Shown: positions 55,110 to 64,000, numbered from the stretch's first letter. The stretch is 64,000 bases of DNA from Pseudomonadota bacterium (GCA_021849075.1 JAJZTH010000014.1:1-64000), one strand, 5' to 3'. Notes: a model not told the origin generated them from the sequence alone. Numbers and translations: made by a program.

Positions 55110-56426
55110 TCACGCCGATGCGGCCGTGGCTGGATGCGCCGGCTTGTCCAAGCCAAGATGCCCGCGCAGCGTGGTCGCCTGATAGTCCGCACGAAACAGG
55201 CCGCGCTTCACCAGGATCGGGATAACCTTGTCGACAAAAGCCTCAAACGGGCCGGGCAGATAGGGCGACATAAGTGCAAATCCGTCCGTCGCGCCGCTGC
55301 GGAACCAGGATTCCATGTCGTCGGCAATCTCCTCCGCCGTGCCCAAGACCAGCCGGTGGCCCGAACTGGCCGCTGCGAAATCGCGCAATTGGCGCACGGT
55401 CAGTTTTTCGCGCCGCGCAAGCGAAAACAACTGCGTCGCATGGCCCTGCGTCCCCGCAGTGGTCAGCGGCAGGTCGGGCACCGGCTCGTCCAGCGGAAAC
55501 TGGTTCATGTCATAGCCCATACGATCATTCAGCACCCGCATTGCCGCCTGGGGATCGCCCAGCGTGCCCAGCCGCGCGATGATCTCCCGCGCTTCCGCCT
55601 TGCTGTCGGCCACGATCGGCGCAATGCCGCACATGATTTTGACCGCATCGCGGGACCGGCCGGCCGCCTCCGCCGCATCACGAATCTTGTCGCCAAAGGC
55701 GCGCGCCTCATCCGGGATCTGCTGGGCCGTGAATACGACCTCGGCGGTCGCGCCGGCAAAGGCGATGCCGCGTTTCGACGCGCCGGCCTGGAAAATCACC
55801 GGATAGCCCTGAGGCGGACGGGTGATGTTGAGCGGGCCGCGCACCCGATAATGCGCGCCGGCATGGCCAAGCACATGCATTTTGGCAGGATCGACGAAGC
55901 GTCCCGTTTCCTTGTCGCCGACCAGCGCATCCTCTTCCCAACTGTCCCACAGCCCCTTTGTCACTTCGACATATTCCTCCGCCATGTCGTAGCGGACATT
56001 GGGTTCGGGATGACTGTCGAGGCCGAAATTCAGCGCGGCATCCTCACTAGCGCTAGTCACCACATTCCACCCAGAGCGCCCCTGGCTGATATGGTCGATC
56101 GACGCGAAGGCGCGGGCGACATTATAAGGCTGCGAATAGGTGGTCGAAACCGTGGCCACCAGGCCAATGTGCGAACTGGACGCGGCCAACGCGCCCAGCA
56201 GTGTCAGCGGTTCGAAACGCAGCATCATGCCGGGATGCGCATCCAGTCCCGAATTGACGGCGTCTGCGAAGAAAACAAAGTCCAGCTTGCCGCGCTCCGC
56301 GATCCCGACCACCTGACGCAGATGCGCGAAATTCTGCGAGCCGAACTGCGCTTCAGGCAGCCGCCATCCGCCCACATGGCTGCCTGTTCCCAGCAAGATC
56401 GTTCCCAGATGCATCATCTTCGTCAC
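55110..56426 (-). CDS. LLM-class flavin monooxygenase, NtaA/SnaA/DszA family
   Basis: This 438-residue enzyme uses reduced FMN. It shows LGTILLGTGSHVGGWR, FVFFADAVN, RFEPLTLLGALAASSSHIGL, the STTYSQPYNVARAFASIDH region, and SGWNVVTSASEDAALNFG, the standard core of the nitrilotriacetate/dibenzothiophene-sulfone monooxygenase family. Family members cleave C-N or C-S bonds of amino acid or aromatic derivatives. No flavin reductase gene is nearby, so reduced FMN must come from elsewhere. Confidence 0.92.
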   Translation of the reverse strand: MTKMMHLGTILLGTGSHVGGWRLPEAQFGSQNFAHLRQVVGIAERGKLDFVFFADAVNSGLDAHPGMMLRFEPLTLLGALAASSSHIGLVATVSTTYSQPYNVARAFASIDHISQGRSGWNVVTSASEDAALNFGLDSHPEPNVRYDMAEEYVEVTKGLWDSWEEDALVGDKETGRFVDPAKMHVLGHAGAHYRVRGPLNITRPPQGYPVIFQAGASKRGIAFAGATAEVVFTAQQIPDEARAFGDKIRDAAEAAGRSRDAVKIMCGIAPIVADSKAEAREIIARLGTLGDPQAAMRVLNDRMGYDMNQFPLDEPVPDLPLTTAGTQGHATQLFSLARREKLTVRQLRDFAAASSGHRLVLGTAEEIADDMESWFRSGATDGFALMSPYLPGPFEAFVDKVIPILVKRGLFRADYQATTLRGHLGLDKPAHPATAASA

Positions 56427-56503
56427 GGCGTCTTTCCCTTTTCCACATGATCGTCCCGGCGCAATATTGGCTGACGATCGGTAATTCCGGTCCGGTCGCG
56501 CGC

Positions 56504-57310
56504 CTAAAGTGCGTGCGCCAGAAATGCCCGGGTGCGTTCATGAACAGGCTTGGTCAGCACCGTGCTGGCCGGCCCTTCTTCAATGATGAAGCCGTCCGCC
56601 ATCACCGCGACGGCCCCGCCCAGATCGCGTGCGAAGGGGATTTCATGCGTCACAATGACCATCGTCATCCCCCGCTCGCGCAGGCTGCGGATCACATCCA
56701 GCACTTCATGGGTCAGGTGCGGATCGAGCGCTGACGTCGGCTCGTCAAACAGCATGATCTGCGGGTCCATGGCCAATGCCCGGGCAATCGCGACGCGCTG
56801 TTGCTGCCCGCCCGACAGATGGCGTGGATAATGGTTGGCCTTGTCGGCCAGCCCCACGCTGGCAAGCAGGGCATGCGCCTGTTCCACGGCATCCGCCTTG
56901 CGCAGACCGCGCACACGCATGGGCGCGTTGATGATATTCTGAAGCACTGACATATGCGGGAACAGGTTGAAATTCTGGAACACCATGCCGATGCCAGCGC
57001 GCTGGTGGCTCAACTCCCGTTCGTTCAGCCGGTAAAAATGGCCGTTTTTCTCTCGACAACCGATCGGCACGTCATCAACATAGACGACGCCGCGATCAGC
57101 CATCTCTATCGCGTTCATGCAGCGCAGCAGCGTACTCTTGCCCGCGCCCGACGGACCCAGCAGGCATAGCGCCTCGCCCTCGCGCACGGTCAGGTCCACG
57201 CCTTTCAATACGACGTTGCTGCCGCGCACTTTCCATACATTGTCCACCCGCAGCAGCGTTTTTTCCCGAATGTTCATGGTTGGCACGGCGATGGATTCGA
57301 TGTGGTTCAT
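56504..57310 (-). CDS. Polar amino acid ABC transporter ATP-binding protein
   Basis: The 268-residue ATPase has the Walker A motif GPSGAGKST (52-60), Q-loop VFQNFNLFPHMSVLQN, signature LSGGQQQR, Walker B IMLFDEPTSALDP and the switch histidine in VTHE. It matches GlnQ/HisP-type ATPases. A 4-base overlap joins it to the permease gene. Confidence 0.95.
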   Translation of the reverse strand: MNHIESIAVPTMNIREKTLLRVDNVWKVRGSNVVLKGVDLTVREGEALCLLGPSGAGKSTLLRCMNAIEMADRGVVYVDDVPIGCREKNGHFYRLNERELSHQRAGIGMVFQNFNLFPHMSVLQNIINAPMRVRGLRKADAVEQAHALLASVGLADKANHYPRHLSGGQQQRVAIARALAMDPQIMLFDEPTSALDPHLTHEVLDVIRSLRERGMTMVIVTHEIPFARDLGGAVAVMADGFIIEEGPASTVLTKPVHERTRAFLAHAL

Positions 57311-58206
57311 GCGCCTGCTCCCATCGTCTTCTGCCGAAAGCCGCGCGAATAATGGCGCTCCAGAAAGTGCTGGCCGACGGTCAATATGCTGACCATGATG
57401 ACGTACCAGAGGGCAGCGACGATAAGCAGCGGCACGATCTGGAAATTATTGCTGTAGACCAGTTCGACCGAATGCATCAGTTCGCCCAGCGCCACCACGC
57501 TGGCGAGCGACGTGAATTTCAGCGCGCCGATGAACTGGTTGCCTGTCGGCGGGATGATAACCTTCATCGCCTGCGGCAGGATCACCATGCGCAGCGTCTG
57601 GAAAGGCCCGTGCCCCAGCGCCTTGGACGCCTCCACCTGGCCCGGGTCCACCGCCACCAGTCCACCGCGCACGATTTCCGCCATATAGGCCGCTTCGACC
57701 AGCCCTAGCCCCAGCATGGCCGCGCCAAACGAGGAAATGGCGTCGGTCGACGATACAGAAAAGAATTTGGGACCTCCAAAAGGGATCCCCAGCATCAAAT
57801 CAGGAAACAGACTGGCCAGATTGTACCAGAAGACAAGCTGGACGAGCGGCGGCACGCCCCGGAAGAACCAGATGAAGGCACCCCCGCATAATTTCAGCAA
57901 GCGGGACTGCGACACATTCATCACCGCGATCGGCACGCCGATCACCATGCCGATCATCATGACGAGGATGGTGAGCTTGATGGTCATACCCACCCCCTCC
58001 AGCACCGTGGGATCGAGCATGAAATCGGCAACGACGGGCCATTGGAAACCCGGATTGACCAGGATCTGATAGACGACCCAGGCCACCGCCAGCCCTATCA
58101 GGCCGATTGCGATCCAGCGCCCGCCATTGCCGGGCGAAAGCATGCGGGGCGCAGCGCGCGCGCGGTCGCCAAATTCCATGTCCAAGAGCGTGCTGGAGGC
58201 AACCAT
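57307..58206 (-). CDS. Polar amino acid ABC transporter permease
   Basis: The 299-residue inner-membrane protein has about five to six hydrophobic segments and the HisMQ/GlnP-type permease signature (AAYMAEIVRGGLVAVDPGQVEASKALG, FQTLRMVILPQAM). A longer N terminus of about 35 residues precedes the first helix. It is the first gene of the minus-strand operon, divergent from the leuC-like gene. Confidence 0.93.
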   Translation of the reverse strand: MVASSTLLDMEFGDRARAAPRMLSPGNGGRWIAIGLIGLAVAWVVYQILVNPGFQWPVVADFMLDPTVLEGVGMTIKLTILVMMIGMVIGVPIAVMNVSQSRLLKLCGGAFIWFFRGVPPLVQLVFWYNLASLFPDLMLGIPFGGPKFFSVSSTDAISSFGAAMLGLGLVEAAYMAEIVRGGLVAVDPGQVEASKALGHGPFQTLRMVILPQAMKVIIPPTGNQFIGALKFTSLASVVALGELMHSVELVYSNNFQIVPLLIVAALWYVIMVSILTVGQHFLERHYSRGFRQKTMGAGA

Positions 58207-58546
58207 GGGCCTAGCTGTCCCTATTCTAGAGGCCGATGTTCACCGGGGCGCCAGCACCAGCCCAAAGTCAGCCGGCAGCGCAGGGAACATCCGTTCCAAA
58301 TATGGTGCATACATTGTTTTTAAAATCAACAGCATTTCACTGACCGGCATCGAAAAATCTAATATCGGACCTAAATCGGCAGCAATTATAGGATTTATCG
58401 GCAAAATTTGGCGCGATCGCCACAATTATGACGCATGCACCCAGATTCATGTGTACATCGCAAAACTATGATGTACACATTGTAATAATTGCGGAGCCTA
58501 GCCGATCTTTCAGCGCCTGCCCGCCGCCACCAGCACCGGAGCCAGC
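58207..58546. other. 340-base divergent regulatory region
   Basis: This gap separates the ABC permease gene (minus strand) and the leuC-like gene (plus strand). It is much more AT-rich than the flanking genes between 58300 and 58500 and carries the perfect inverted repeat at 58449-58480. I found no open frame with a credible start. It probably holds both promoters. Confidence 0.75.
58449..58480. promoter_or_regulatory. Operator-like 11-bp perfect inverted repeat
   Basis: ATGTGTACATC (58449-58459) is mirrored by GATGTACACAT (58470-58480) across ten bases. Each arm contains the palindromic core TGTACA. The repeat lies 66 bases before the leuC-like start. No regulator gene is adjacent, so the binding protein is unknown. 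Confidence 0.75.
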
Positions 58547-59956
58547 ATGACCAGCCCGCGGACGCTCTACGACAAATTATGGGACGACCATGTGATGCGG
58601 CTCGACGAGCATGGCGACGCCCTGCTCTATATCGACCTGCATCTGGTACATGAGGTCAGTTCGCCTCAGGCTTTTGAAGCTTTGCGGGCGTCCGGCCGCG
58701 CCGTGTTCTCGCCTCGCCAGACCGTCGCCGTGCCGGATCATAATGTGCCCACAACGCCTGACCGTCTGGACATCATCCACGACGCGGAGGGCCGGTTACA
58801 GCTTGAAACGCTGACCGACAATTGCCGGACATTTGGCATTCCGCTCATCCCGATGGCGGATGTGCGGCAGGGCATTGTCCATGTCATCGGACCTGAACAG
58901 GGCCTCAGCCTGCCGGGTATGACGATCGTCTGCGGCGATTCGCATAGCTCGACCCATGGCGCTCTGGGGGCGCTGGCCTTCGGCATCGGCACATCGGAGG
59001 TCGAGCATGTCCTCGCCACCCAGGCGCTGGTGATGAAGAAGGACCGCAATATGGCAGTGGTCGCCGACGATCCACTGCCGCCCGGGATCACCGGCAAGGA
59101 CCTGATCCTGGCGATCATCGCCGCGCTGGGCACCGCCGGCGGCACAGGTCACGTCATCGAATATCGCGGCCGGGCCTTCACGGACCTGTCGATGGAAGGG
59201 CGCATGACGCTCTGCAACATGACGATCGAAGCGGGCGCGCGGGCGGGCCTGATCCCGCCGGACGACAAGACGATCGACTATATTCGGGGTCGGCCCTATG
59301 CCCCCACCGGCGCCGATCTCGACGCTGCGATCGCCTATTGGCGCACGTTGCGAACCGACGAAGGCGCCCATTTCGACCGGGTCGTCCATATTGATGTGCG
59401 CAATCTGGCGCCGCATGTCACCTGGGGCACCAGCCCTGAAGATGCTATGCCCATCACCGGGCGGGTGCCTGATCCGGCCATGTTCGAAGATTCCGCCCGG
59501 CGCGCCTCGGCAGCGCGATCCCTCGATTATATGGGCCTGACCCCCGGCATGAGGCTGGAAGATGTCCGCATCGACAAGATCTTCATCGGATCCTGCACCA
59601 ACAGCCGGATAGAAGATATGCGGGCCGCTGCAACCATATTGAAAGGGCGCAAGGTGGCGCCCGGCGTCGGCGCATTGATCGTGCCCGGATCCGGCCTGGT
59701 CAAACGCCAGGCCGAAGCGGAAGGACTGCACCACATCTTCATCGAAGCTGGCGCGCAGTGGCGCGAGCCTGGCTGTTCGCTGTGCCTGGGCATGAACCCG
59801 GATCGGCTGGAACCGGGCGAACGCTGTGCTTCGACATCGAACCGCAATTTCGTCGGGCGTCAGGGTCCGGGCGGCCGCACGCATCTGCTCAGTCCGGCAA
59901 TGGCGGCGGCCGCCGCAGTCACCGGCTTCCTGACCGATGTGCGCACGCTGATCTGA
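58547..59956 (+). CDS. leuC: 3-isopropylmalate dehydratase large subunit-like (aconitase superfamily)
   Basis: The 469-residue protein has the 4Fe-4S cysteines Cys350 (GSCTNSR), Cys410 and Cys413 ([12 protein letters not shown]), [26 protein letters not shown] and the bacterial LeuC opening [11 protein letters not shown]. It is of the bacterial isopropylmalate isomerase type. No leuA or leuB lies nearby. Its placement beside an ABC transporter, flavin monooxygenase and TonB receptor suggests a catabolic role on a related dicarboxylate, but a true leucine biosynthesis enzyme cannot be excluded. Confidence 0.85.
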   Translation: MTSPRTLYDKLWDDHVMRLDEHGDALLYIDLHLVHEVSSPQAFEALRASGRAVFSPRQTVAVPDHNVPTTPDRLDIIHDAEGRLQLETLTDNCRTFGIPLIPMADVRQGIVHVIGPEQGLSLPGMTIVCGDSHSSTHGALGALAFGIGTSEVEHVLATQALVMKKDRNMAVVADDPLPPGITGKDLILAIIAALGTAGGTGHVIEYRGRAFTDLSMEGRMTLCNMTIEAGARAGLIPPDDKTIDYIRGRPYAPTGADLDAAIAYWRTLRTDEGAHFDRVVHIDVRNLAPHVTWGTSPEDAMPITGRVPDPAMFEDSARRASAARSLDYMGLTPGMRLEDVRIDKIFIGSCTNSRIEDMRAAATILKGRKVAPGVGALIVPGSGLVKRQAEAEGLHHIFIEAGAQWREPGCSLCLGMNPDRLEPGERCASTSNRNFVGRQGPGGRTHLLSPAMAAAAAVTGFLTDVRTLI

Positions 59957-59967
59957 AGGGGCAAGCC

Positions 59968-60597
59968 ATGGAACGATTCCAGACCATCCGGGCCGTCGCC
60001 GCGCCGCTGCCCATCGCCAATATCAACACGGACGCGATCCTGCCGGCCCGATATCTCAAAACCATTCACCGCAATGGATTGGGCAAGTTCGCTTTTGAAA
60101 CCATGCGCTACGACGCGCAGGGCGCCGAGCGGCCCGATTTCATACTGAACCGGCCGGGCTATCGCGGCGCGCCGATCCTCATCGCCGGCGCAAACTTCGG
60201 CTGCGGCTCCTCACGCGAACATGCGCCCTGGGCGCTGGCGGACCTGGGCATCCGCTGCATCATCGCGCCCGGCTTTGCCGACATCTTCTTTCATAACTGC
60301 TTCAAGAACGGGATACTCTGCATCGCGCTGCCGCCGGCCGTGGTGGAACGCCTCACCCTTCTGGCCGAGCCGAGCGAGGCGCCGGCACCGATATTCAACG
60401 TAGATCTGAATATGCGCACCATCACGGCGCCCGATGGCTCCAGCATCGCCTTCGACATCGATCCGGCGAAGCGTGAAAAACTACTCTCCGGCATGGACGA
60501 TATCGACAACAGCCTTCGCCATGCCGAAGAAATTTTCCAGTTCAAACAAAAAATAAACAACACAAAGCCTTGGAATAAAAGGCTGATTTTTATCTAA
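59968..60597 (+). CDS. leuD: 3-isopropylmalate dehydratase small subunit-like
   Basis: The 209-residue subunit has NINTDAILPARYLKT, FGCGSSREHAPWALADLGIRCII and FADIFFHNCFKNGIL, all characteristic of LeuD. ATG at 59968 follows GAAGGGG. It starts 11 bases after the large subunit. The last 15 or so residues (KINNTKPWNKRLIFI) are AT-rich, lack family similarity and are encoded across the terminator hairpin, which looks like an extension by loss of an earlier stop. Confidence 0.86.
   Translation: MERFQTIRAVAAPLPIANINTDAILPARYLKTIHRNGLGKFAFETMRYDAQGAERPDFILNRPGYRGAPILIAGANFGCGSSREHAPWALADLGIRCIIAPGFADIFFHNCFKNGILCIALPPAVVERLTLLAEPSEAPAPIFNVDLNMRTITAPDGSSIAFDIDPAKREKLLSGMDDIDNSLRHAEEIFQFKQKINNTKPWNKRLIFI
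60566..60592 (+). terminator. Intrinsic terminator overlapping the end of the leuD-like gene
   Basis: AGCCTT (60566-60571) pairs with AAGGCT (60579-60584) over a 7-base loop, followed by GATTTTT. The stem lies inside the last coding codons, so transcription may end close to the stop codon, with the TonB receptor gene depending on its own promoter or read-through. Confidence 0.65.
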
Positions 60598-60651
60598 AAT
60601 AATAAAATGACATTGTTTCAGCAGGAACATAACTTCTAGGGGAAGCTAGCA

Positions 60652-63549
60652 ATGCATTTTCAATTCATCGGAAAATCGAACAATAAACCGGGCATAGAGC
60701 GACTTCATTCGACCTATCTCGCTACTCTTTCTCTATTGGCCTTGACCGCCCCCCTTTGCACCGGCGCGGCGCATGCTCAGGCCAATACGCCGCCCCAGAC
60801 CGGCGACGATATCGTCGTCACCGGATCGCGCGTCGCCACCAACGGCTTTTCAGCACCGACGCCGCTGACCGTTCTTGGCGAAAAGGCGATCGAGCGGGAA
60901 ACCCCAAACAACATTGCCGACTTCGTCAATAAGTTGCCGCAATTCGCCAGCAGCTCCACCAGCCAGAATACGGCGAACAACGTCAGCGACGGCAATGCCG
61001 GCGTGAACAACCTGAACCTGCGCGGCATCGGTCCCAACCGAACCCTGGTCCTTCTGGATGGCGTGCGCATCGTTCCCTCCGCCATTACCGGCTTCAACTT
61101 CAATGGCGGTTCGGTCGATATCAACCCCTTTCCCGACGCGCTCATCAAACAGGTGGATGTCGTGACCGGCGGCGCTTCGGCGGCCTATGGATCGGACGCC
61201 ATTTCGGGCGTCGTCAACTTTGTGCTCGACAAGGAATACACCGGCATAAAGGGCGATGTTCGCGGCGGCATTTCCGATTATGGCGATGACGCCAGCTATC
61301 GCATCTCCCTGTCTGCGGGAACAGGCTTTGCCGATGGCCGCGGCCATCTGCTCGTCAGCGGCAGCTACACCCATAATGATGGCGTAATATCCAATCGCAA
61401 GCGCGACTGGCTGTATGGCCCGGATTTCTATGCCCAGATCACCAATCCAAACTATACCGCCACCAATGGCCAGCCTTTTTACCTGCTGCTCCAGAATGTA
61501 GGCAGTTCGCGCTATACGCCCGGCGGCCTGATCGCCAGCGGGCCGCTGCGCGGGATCGATTTCGGACCGGGCGGATCGACGCGAATGTTCAACTATGGGT
61601 CCATCAATGATGGCTCCCTAATGTCGGGTGGCGACTGGCGCGAAACCGCAGGAGCGTTTCAGGGCTATGTCGGCCGCAACACGTCGCTCAATCCCGAAAT
61701 CACGCGCAAGAATCTGTTCGCACGCGCCAGTTTCGACGTCACCGACAATATCGAAGCCTATGGGCAGTTCATTTATGCCAACACCAAGAGCTTCAACTAT
61801 TCCTCCGCCAGTACGGCCGCAAATTTCACCATCAATGCGGACAATCCCTTCATTCCCGCATCCGTGCAATCGCAGATGACGGCGCTGGGCCTATCATCCT
61901 TCACTATGTCCAAAGACATGTCGTCCGATCTGGGGCTGAATGCGGCCAGCACATCACGCGATTTCTATCAGTTTGTCGGGGGGCTGAACGGGCATTTCCA
62001 GGCATTGGGAAGCGAATGGAAGTGGGAAGGCTTTTTTACCCGCAGCACATCGGAATCCCATATCCGCGCGGCGCAAAATCTGATCCGTCCAAATTTCCTG
62101 CGCGCCATCGACGTCGTTACCAGCCCGACGACCGGCGCTCCGATCTGCCGGTCGACGCTGACCGATCCGGGGAATGGGTGCATCCCCTATAATCCCATGG
62201 GCACTGGCATGAACAGCCAGACGGCAATCGACTATATCAGTGGCACCAGCCGCCTTGACCAGAAACTGGCACAGAATGAAGCGTCCTTGCTCCTGCGCGG
62301 TTCGCCCGTATCAACCTGGGCTGGCCCTGTATCCATGGCGGTCGGGCTGGAATATCGCAAATTGTCTGTCAGCGGTGTGTCCAGCCCGTTCGACATGAGC
62401 CGATCCTTCTACGTCGGCAACTTTACGCCGACGCAGGGATCGGTGCATTCGACCGAACAATTTGCCGAAATTCTGGTGCCGCTGGCCAAGGATGAAGCAT
62501 GGGCCAGGGAATTGAGCCTGAACGGCGCCGTGCGCAGAACGGATTACAACACGTCCGGCACCGTCACAACGTGGAAAGTCGGCGGCACCTATCGCCCGAT
62601 CGACGATCTGACCTTCCGCGCCACACGATCGCGCGACATCCGCGCGCCCAATCTGGGCGAATTATTTGCAGCGGGTCAATCCGGCACCGCCAATATCCGC
62701 GACCCATTCAATGGCAACACCACCGTTCCCTACATCAATGTCGCCATCGGCAACCCTGCGCTCCGTCCCGAAGTCGCAGACACGACGACGGCCGGCGTGA
62801 TCGTGCAGCCGTCCTTCCTGCCCGGCTTCAACGCCTCCTTCGACTATTTCAAGATCAACATGAAGGATATGATCAACAACACCAGCGCGCAGGACAGTAT
62901 CGACGGTTGCTTCTCAGGCAATCAGGCGCAGTGCGCCTTCATATCGCGCGCCGCCGATGGATCGCTGACCGTATATCAGACACCGCAAAATACGGCGTTC
63001 CTGCGCACCGACGGCTTCGATATGGAGGCGAGTTATCAAAAGCCGTTGTCGGATATCTTTGCCAACATGGGCGGAGCGATCTCCATTCGCGGGCTGGCTA
63101 GCCATCGGCTCCATCTGACGCAGCAGCTCCCCAGCGGACTGACGGTGGAGGGCGCGGGCGTCAATGCCGGGTCGCTGCTGATTGCTCCCAAATGGTCCTA
63201 TAATGTCACCCTCGCCTATGACGACGACCGTATTTCGGCCGCCTGGACCGGGCGTGGCTTCGGCAAAGGCGTCCAGAACAACAGTTGGGTGGAATGTACG
63301 TCGGGCTGCCCCACATCGACGGTCGAAAATCGCACCGTCGACAACAACCGGCTGCCAAGCGCCTTCTACATGGACTTCAACCTGACCTACCATCTCAAGG
63401 TCGGGGGAGAGGCGAAGGCGGACATCTATTTCACCGTCAACAACCTTGCCGACAAGGAACTCGGCGGCGTGCCCATCATCGGCTATTATCCGGGCAGCTA
63501 CGAGTTTCTCGGGCGCTTGTTCCGGGCGGGCGTGCGCTTCGAACTCTGA
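60652..63549 (+). CDS. Large TonB-dependent outer-membrane receptor
   Basis: The 965-residue receptor has an N-terminal signal (cleavage near AAHAQA, residue 43), a TonB box and plug (DDIVVTGSRVATNGF; LRGIGPNRTLVLLDGVR; VDVVTGGASAAYGSDAISGVVN) and a long barrel ending FRAGVRFEL. The size and the GSRVATNGF-type plug fit the sphingomonad family for large organic solutes rather than siderophores. It is downstream of the leuCD-like pair after an AT-rich gap and probably serves the same pathway. Confidence 0.92.
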   Translation: MHFQFIGKSNNKPGIERLHSTYLATLSLLALTAPLCTGAAHAQANTPPQTGDDIVVTGSRVATNGFSAPTPLTVLGEKAIERETPNNIADFVNKLPQFASSSTSQNTANNVSDGNAGVNNLNLRGIGPNRTLVLLDGVRIVPSAITGFNFNGGSVDINPFPDALIKQVDVVTGGASAAYGSDAISGVVNFVLDKEYTGIKGDVRGGISDYGDDASYRISLSAGTGFADGRGHLLVSGSYTHNDGVISNRKRDWLYGPDFYAQITNPNYTATNGQPFYLLLQNVGSSRYTPGGLIASGPLRGIDFGPGGSTRMFNYGSINDGSLMSGGDWRETAGAFQGYVGRNTSLNPEITRKNLFARASFDVTDNIEAYGQFIYANTKSFNYSSASTAANFTINADNPFIPASVQSQMTALGLSSFTMSKDMSSDLGLNAASTSRDFYQFVGGLNGHFQALGSEWKWEGFFTRSTSESHIRAAQNLIRPNFLRAIDVVTSPTTGAPICRSTLTDPGNGCIPYNPMGTGMNSQTAIDYISGTSRLDQKLAQNEASLLLRGSPVSTWAGPVSMAVGLEYRKLSVSGVSSPFDMSRSFYVGNFTPTQGSVHSTEQFAEILVPLAKDEAWARELSLNGAVRRTDYNTSGTVTTWKVGGTYRPIDDLTFRATRSRDIRAPNLGELFAAGQSGTANIRDPFNGNTTVPYINVAIGNPALRPEVADTTTAGVIVQPSFLPGFNASFDYFKINMKDMINNTSAQDSIDGCFSGNQAQCAFISRAADGSLTVYQTPQNTAFLRTDGFDMEASYQKPLSDIFANMGGAISIRGLASHRLHLTQQLPSGLTVEGAGVNAGSLLIAPKWSYNVTLAYDDDRISAAWTGRGFGKGVQNNSWVECTSGCPTSTVENRTVDNNRLPSAFYMDFNLTYHLKVGGEAKADIYFTVNNLADKELGGVPIIGYYPGSYEFLGRLFRAGVRFEL

Positions 63550-63557
63550 TGGAAGCC

Positions 63558-63590
63558 GGGGAGGTTCGCTCGAGCCTCCCCCCTTCTCTC
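63558..63590 (+). terminator. Probable terminator after the TonB receptor
   Basis: GGGGAGGTTC (63558-63567) pairs with GAGCCTCCCC (63572-63581) with one G-T pair and a 4-base loop. A C/T-rich stretch follows. It begins eight bases after the receptor stop. Confidence 0.75.
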
Positions 63591-63648
63591 CTATCGCGAC
63601 GCCTTGTTACGCGATCATTCGCCCCTTCCATACAGGCCCTGACCGCCT

Positions 63649-64000
63649 ATGCCATTACCGCTCCTTGCCCTTGCCGCCGCCGCACAGCTGGCGTGCGCCA
63701 TGGACGATTATCGCCCGCAAGAAGGGCTGATCGCAGAAAACCGAACAGATGGCCCGACCATCGAATGGAAGGGCGACGCCGGCCAGACCCTGCGGCTACG
63801 CTTTGCATTGGCGAACGGCATTCCCGTGATCGCAGCCCTGGACATTCGCCGGGATGCGGAAGAATGGACAAAGGTGCTGCGCAATGCCGCACCGGTCTAT
63901 AGCATCGACACCGGGCTGCGCCGCCTGAGCAAACAGCAGATGGAGCCGCTGCGCGAACTGGGCATCCCGCTTACGCAGGACGTGGTCGATCGCAATCGCT
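63649..64000 (+). CDS. Unrecognised protein with signal-like N terminus, partial
   Basis: The window ends after 117 codons. The N terminus is a short hydrophobic signal (MPLPLLALAAAAQLACAMD), followed by alternating strand-like segments (LRLRFALANGIPVIAALDIRR) and RRLSKQQMEPLRELGIPLT. The pattern reminds me of uncharacterised secreted proteins from Acidobacteria and sphingomonads, but I cannot name a family. Ribosome site is weak. It is the next gene on the strand of the TonB receptor. Confidence 0.55.
   Translation, partial: MPLPLLALAAAAQLACAMDDYRPQEGLIAENRTDGPTIEWKGDAGQTLRLRFALANGIPVIAALDIRRDAEEWTKVLRNAAPVYSIDTGLRRLSKQQMEPLRELGIPLTQDVVDRNR

Noticed and set aside
1..64000. CRISPR arrays, tRNA and rRNA genes, intact transposases
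   Set aside because: None seen on either strand; the few direct or inverted repeats are single hairpins or operators.

Overview
The window reads as chromosomal, GC-rich alphaproteobacterial DNA, most likely from a sphingomonad (Sphingobium/Novosphingobium-like). The grounds are the protein styles, three large TonB-dependent receptors, a ben-cat-pca cluster and the dense use of 4-bp ATGA overlaps. That placement is inference. Almost the whole window is catabolic and transport genes. I saw no rRNA, tRNA, CRISPR array or intact mobile element.

Region 1 (1-19.1 kb) handles purines. A tight plus-strand operon (AtzH-like fragment, uraD, an HpyO-type urate hydroxylase, hiuH, xdhA, xdhB, xdhC, guaD, HAD hydrolase) takes guanine, hypoxanthine and xanthine through urate to allantoin. 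It converges on a LOG-type phosphoribohydrolase and a phosphoribosyltransferase. A LysR gene is divergent from an uptake set: a NUP-family protein, an exported adenosine deaminase, a TonB-dependent receptor, a second NUP-family protein and an NCS2 purine permease. Together they suggest that nucleosides are deaminated and split outside the cytoplasm, and that the freed base is then imported and oxidised.

Region 2 (19.2-31.5 kb) is a complete benzoate/catechol ortho-cleavage route. The minus strand carries catB, catC, catA, benA, benB, benC, benD, an extra SDR and pcaD; the plus strand carries pcaI, pcaJ and pcaF. A CatR/BenM-type LysR gene and an IclR gene lie between. Perfect operator-like sequences sit in both divergent promoter regions. 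There is no dedicated benzoate transporter.

Region 3 (31.5-38.0 kb) is general physiology: a 61-aa unknown protein, an exported M16 peptidase and the proton-translocating transhydrogenase pntA-pntB.

Region 4 (38.0-52.3 kb) is an accessory catabolic locus. The minus-strand operon is GntR regulator, amidase, Rieske oxygenase alpha and beta, hydratase, ferredoxin and ferredoxin reductase. The plus-strand genes are an MFS transporter, an NTF2-like protein, a TonB receptor, a Tat-exported sugar isomerase-like protein and a secreted GH3 beta-glucosidase. The substrate is not evident; an aromatic amide and/or glycoside is a working guess.

Region 5 (52.6-63.6 kb) is a second uncharacterised locus. 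The minus strand has an amino-acid-type ABC transporter, an NtaA/DszA-family flavin monooxygenase and a succinate-semialdehyde-type dehydrogenase. They are divergent, across a perfect 11-bp inverted repeat, from a leuC/leuD-like pair and a TonB receptor. The window ends inside an unrecognised secreted-protein gene.
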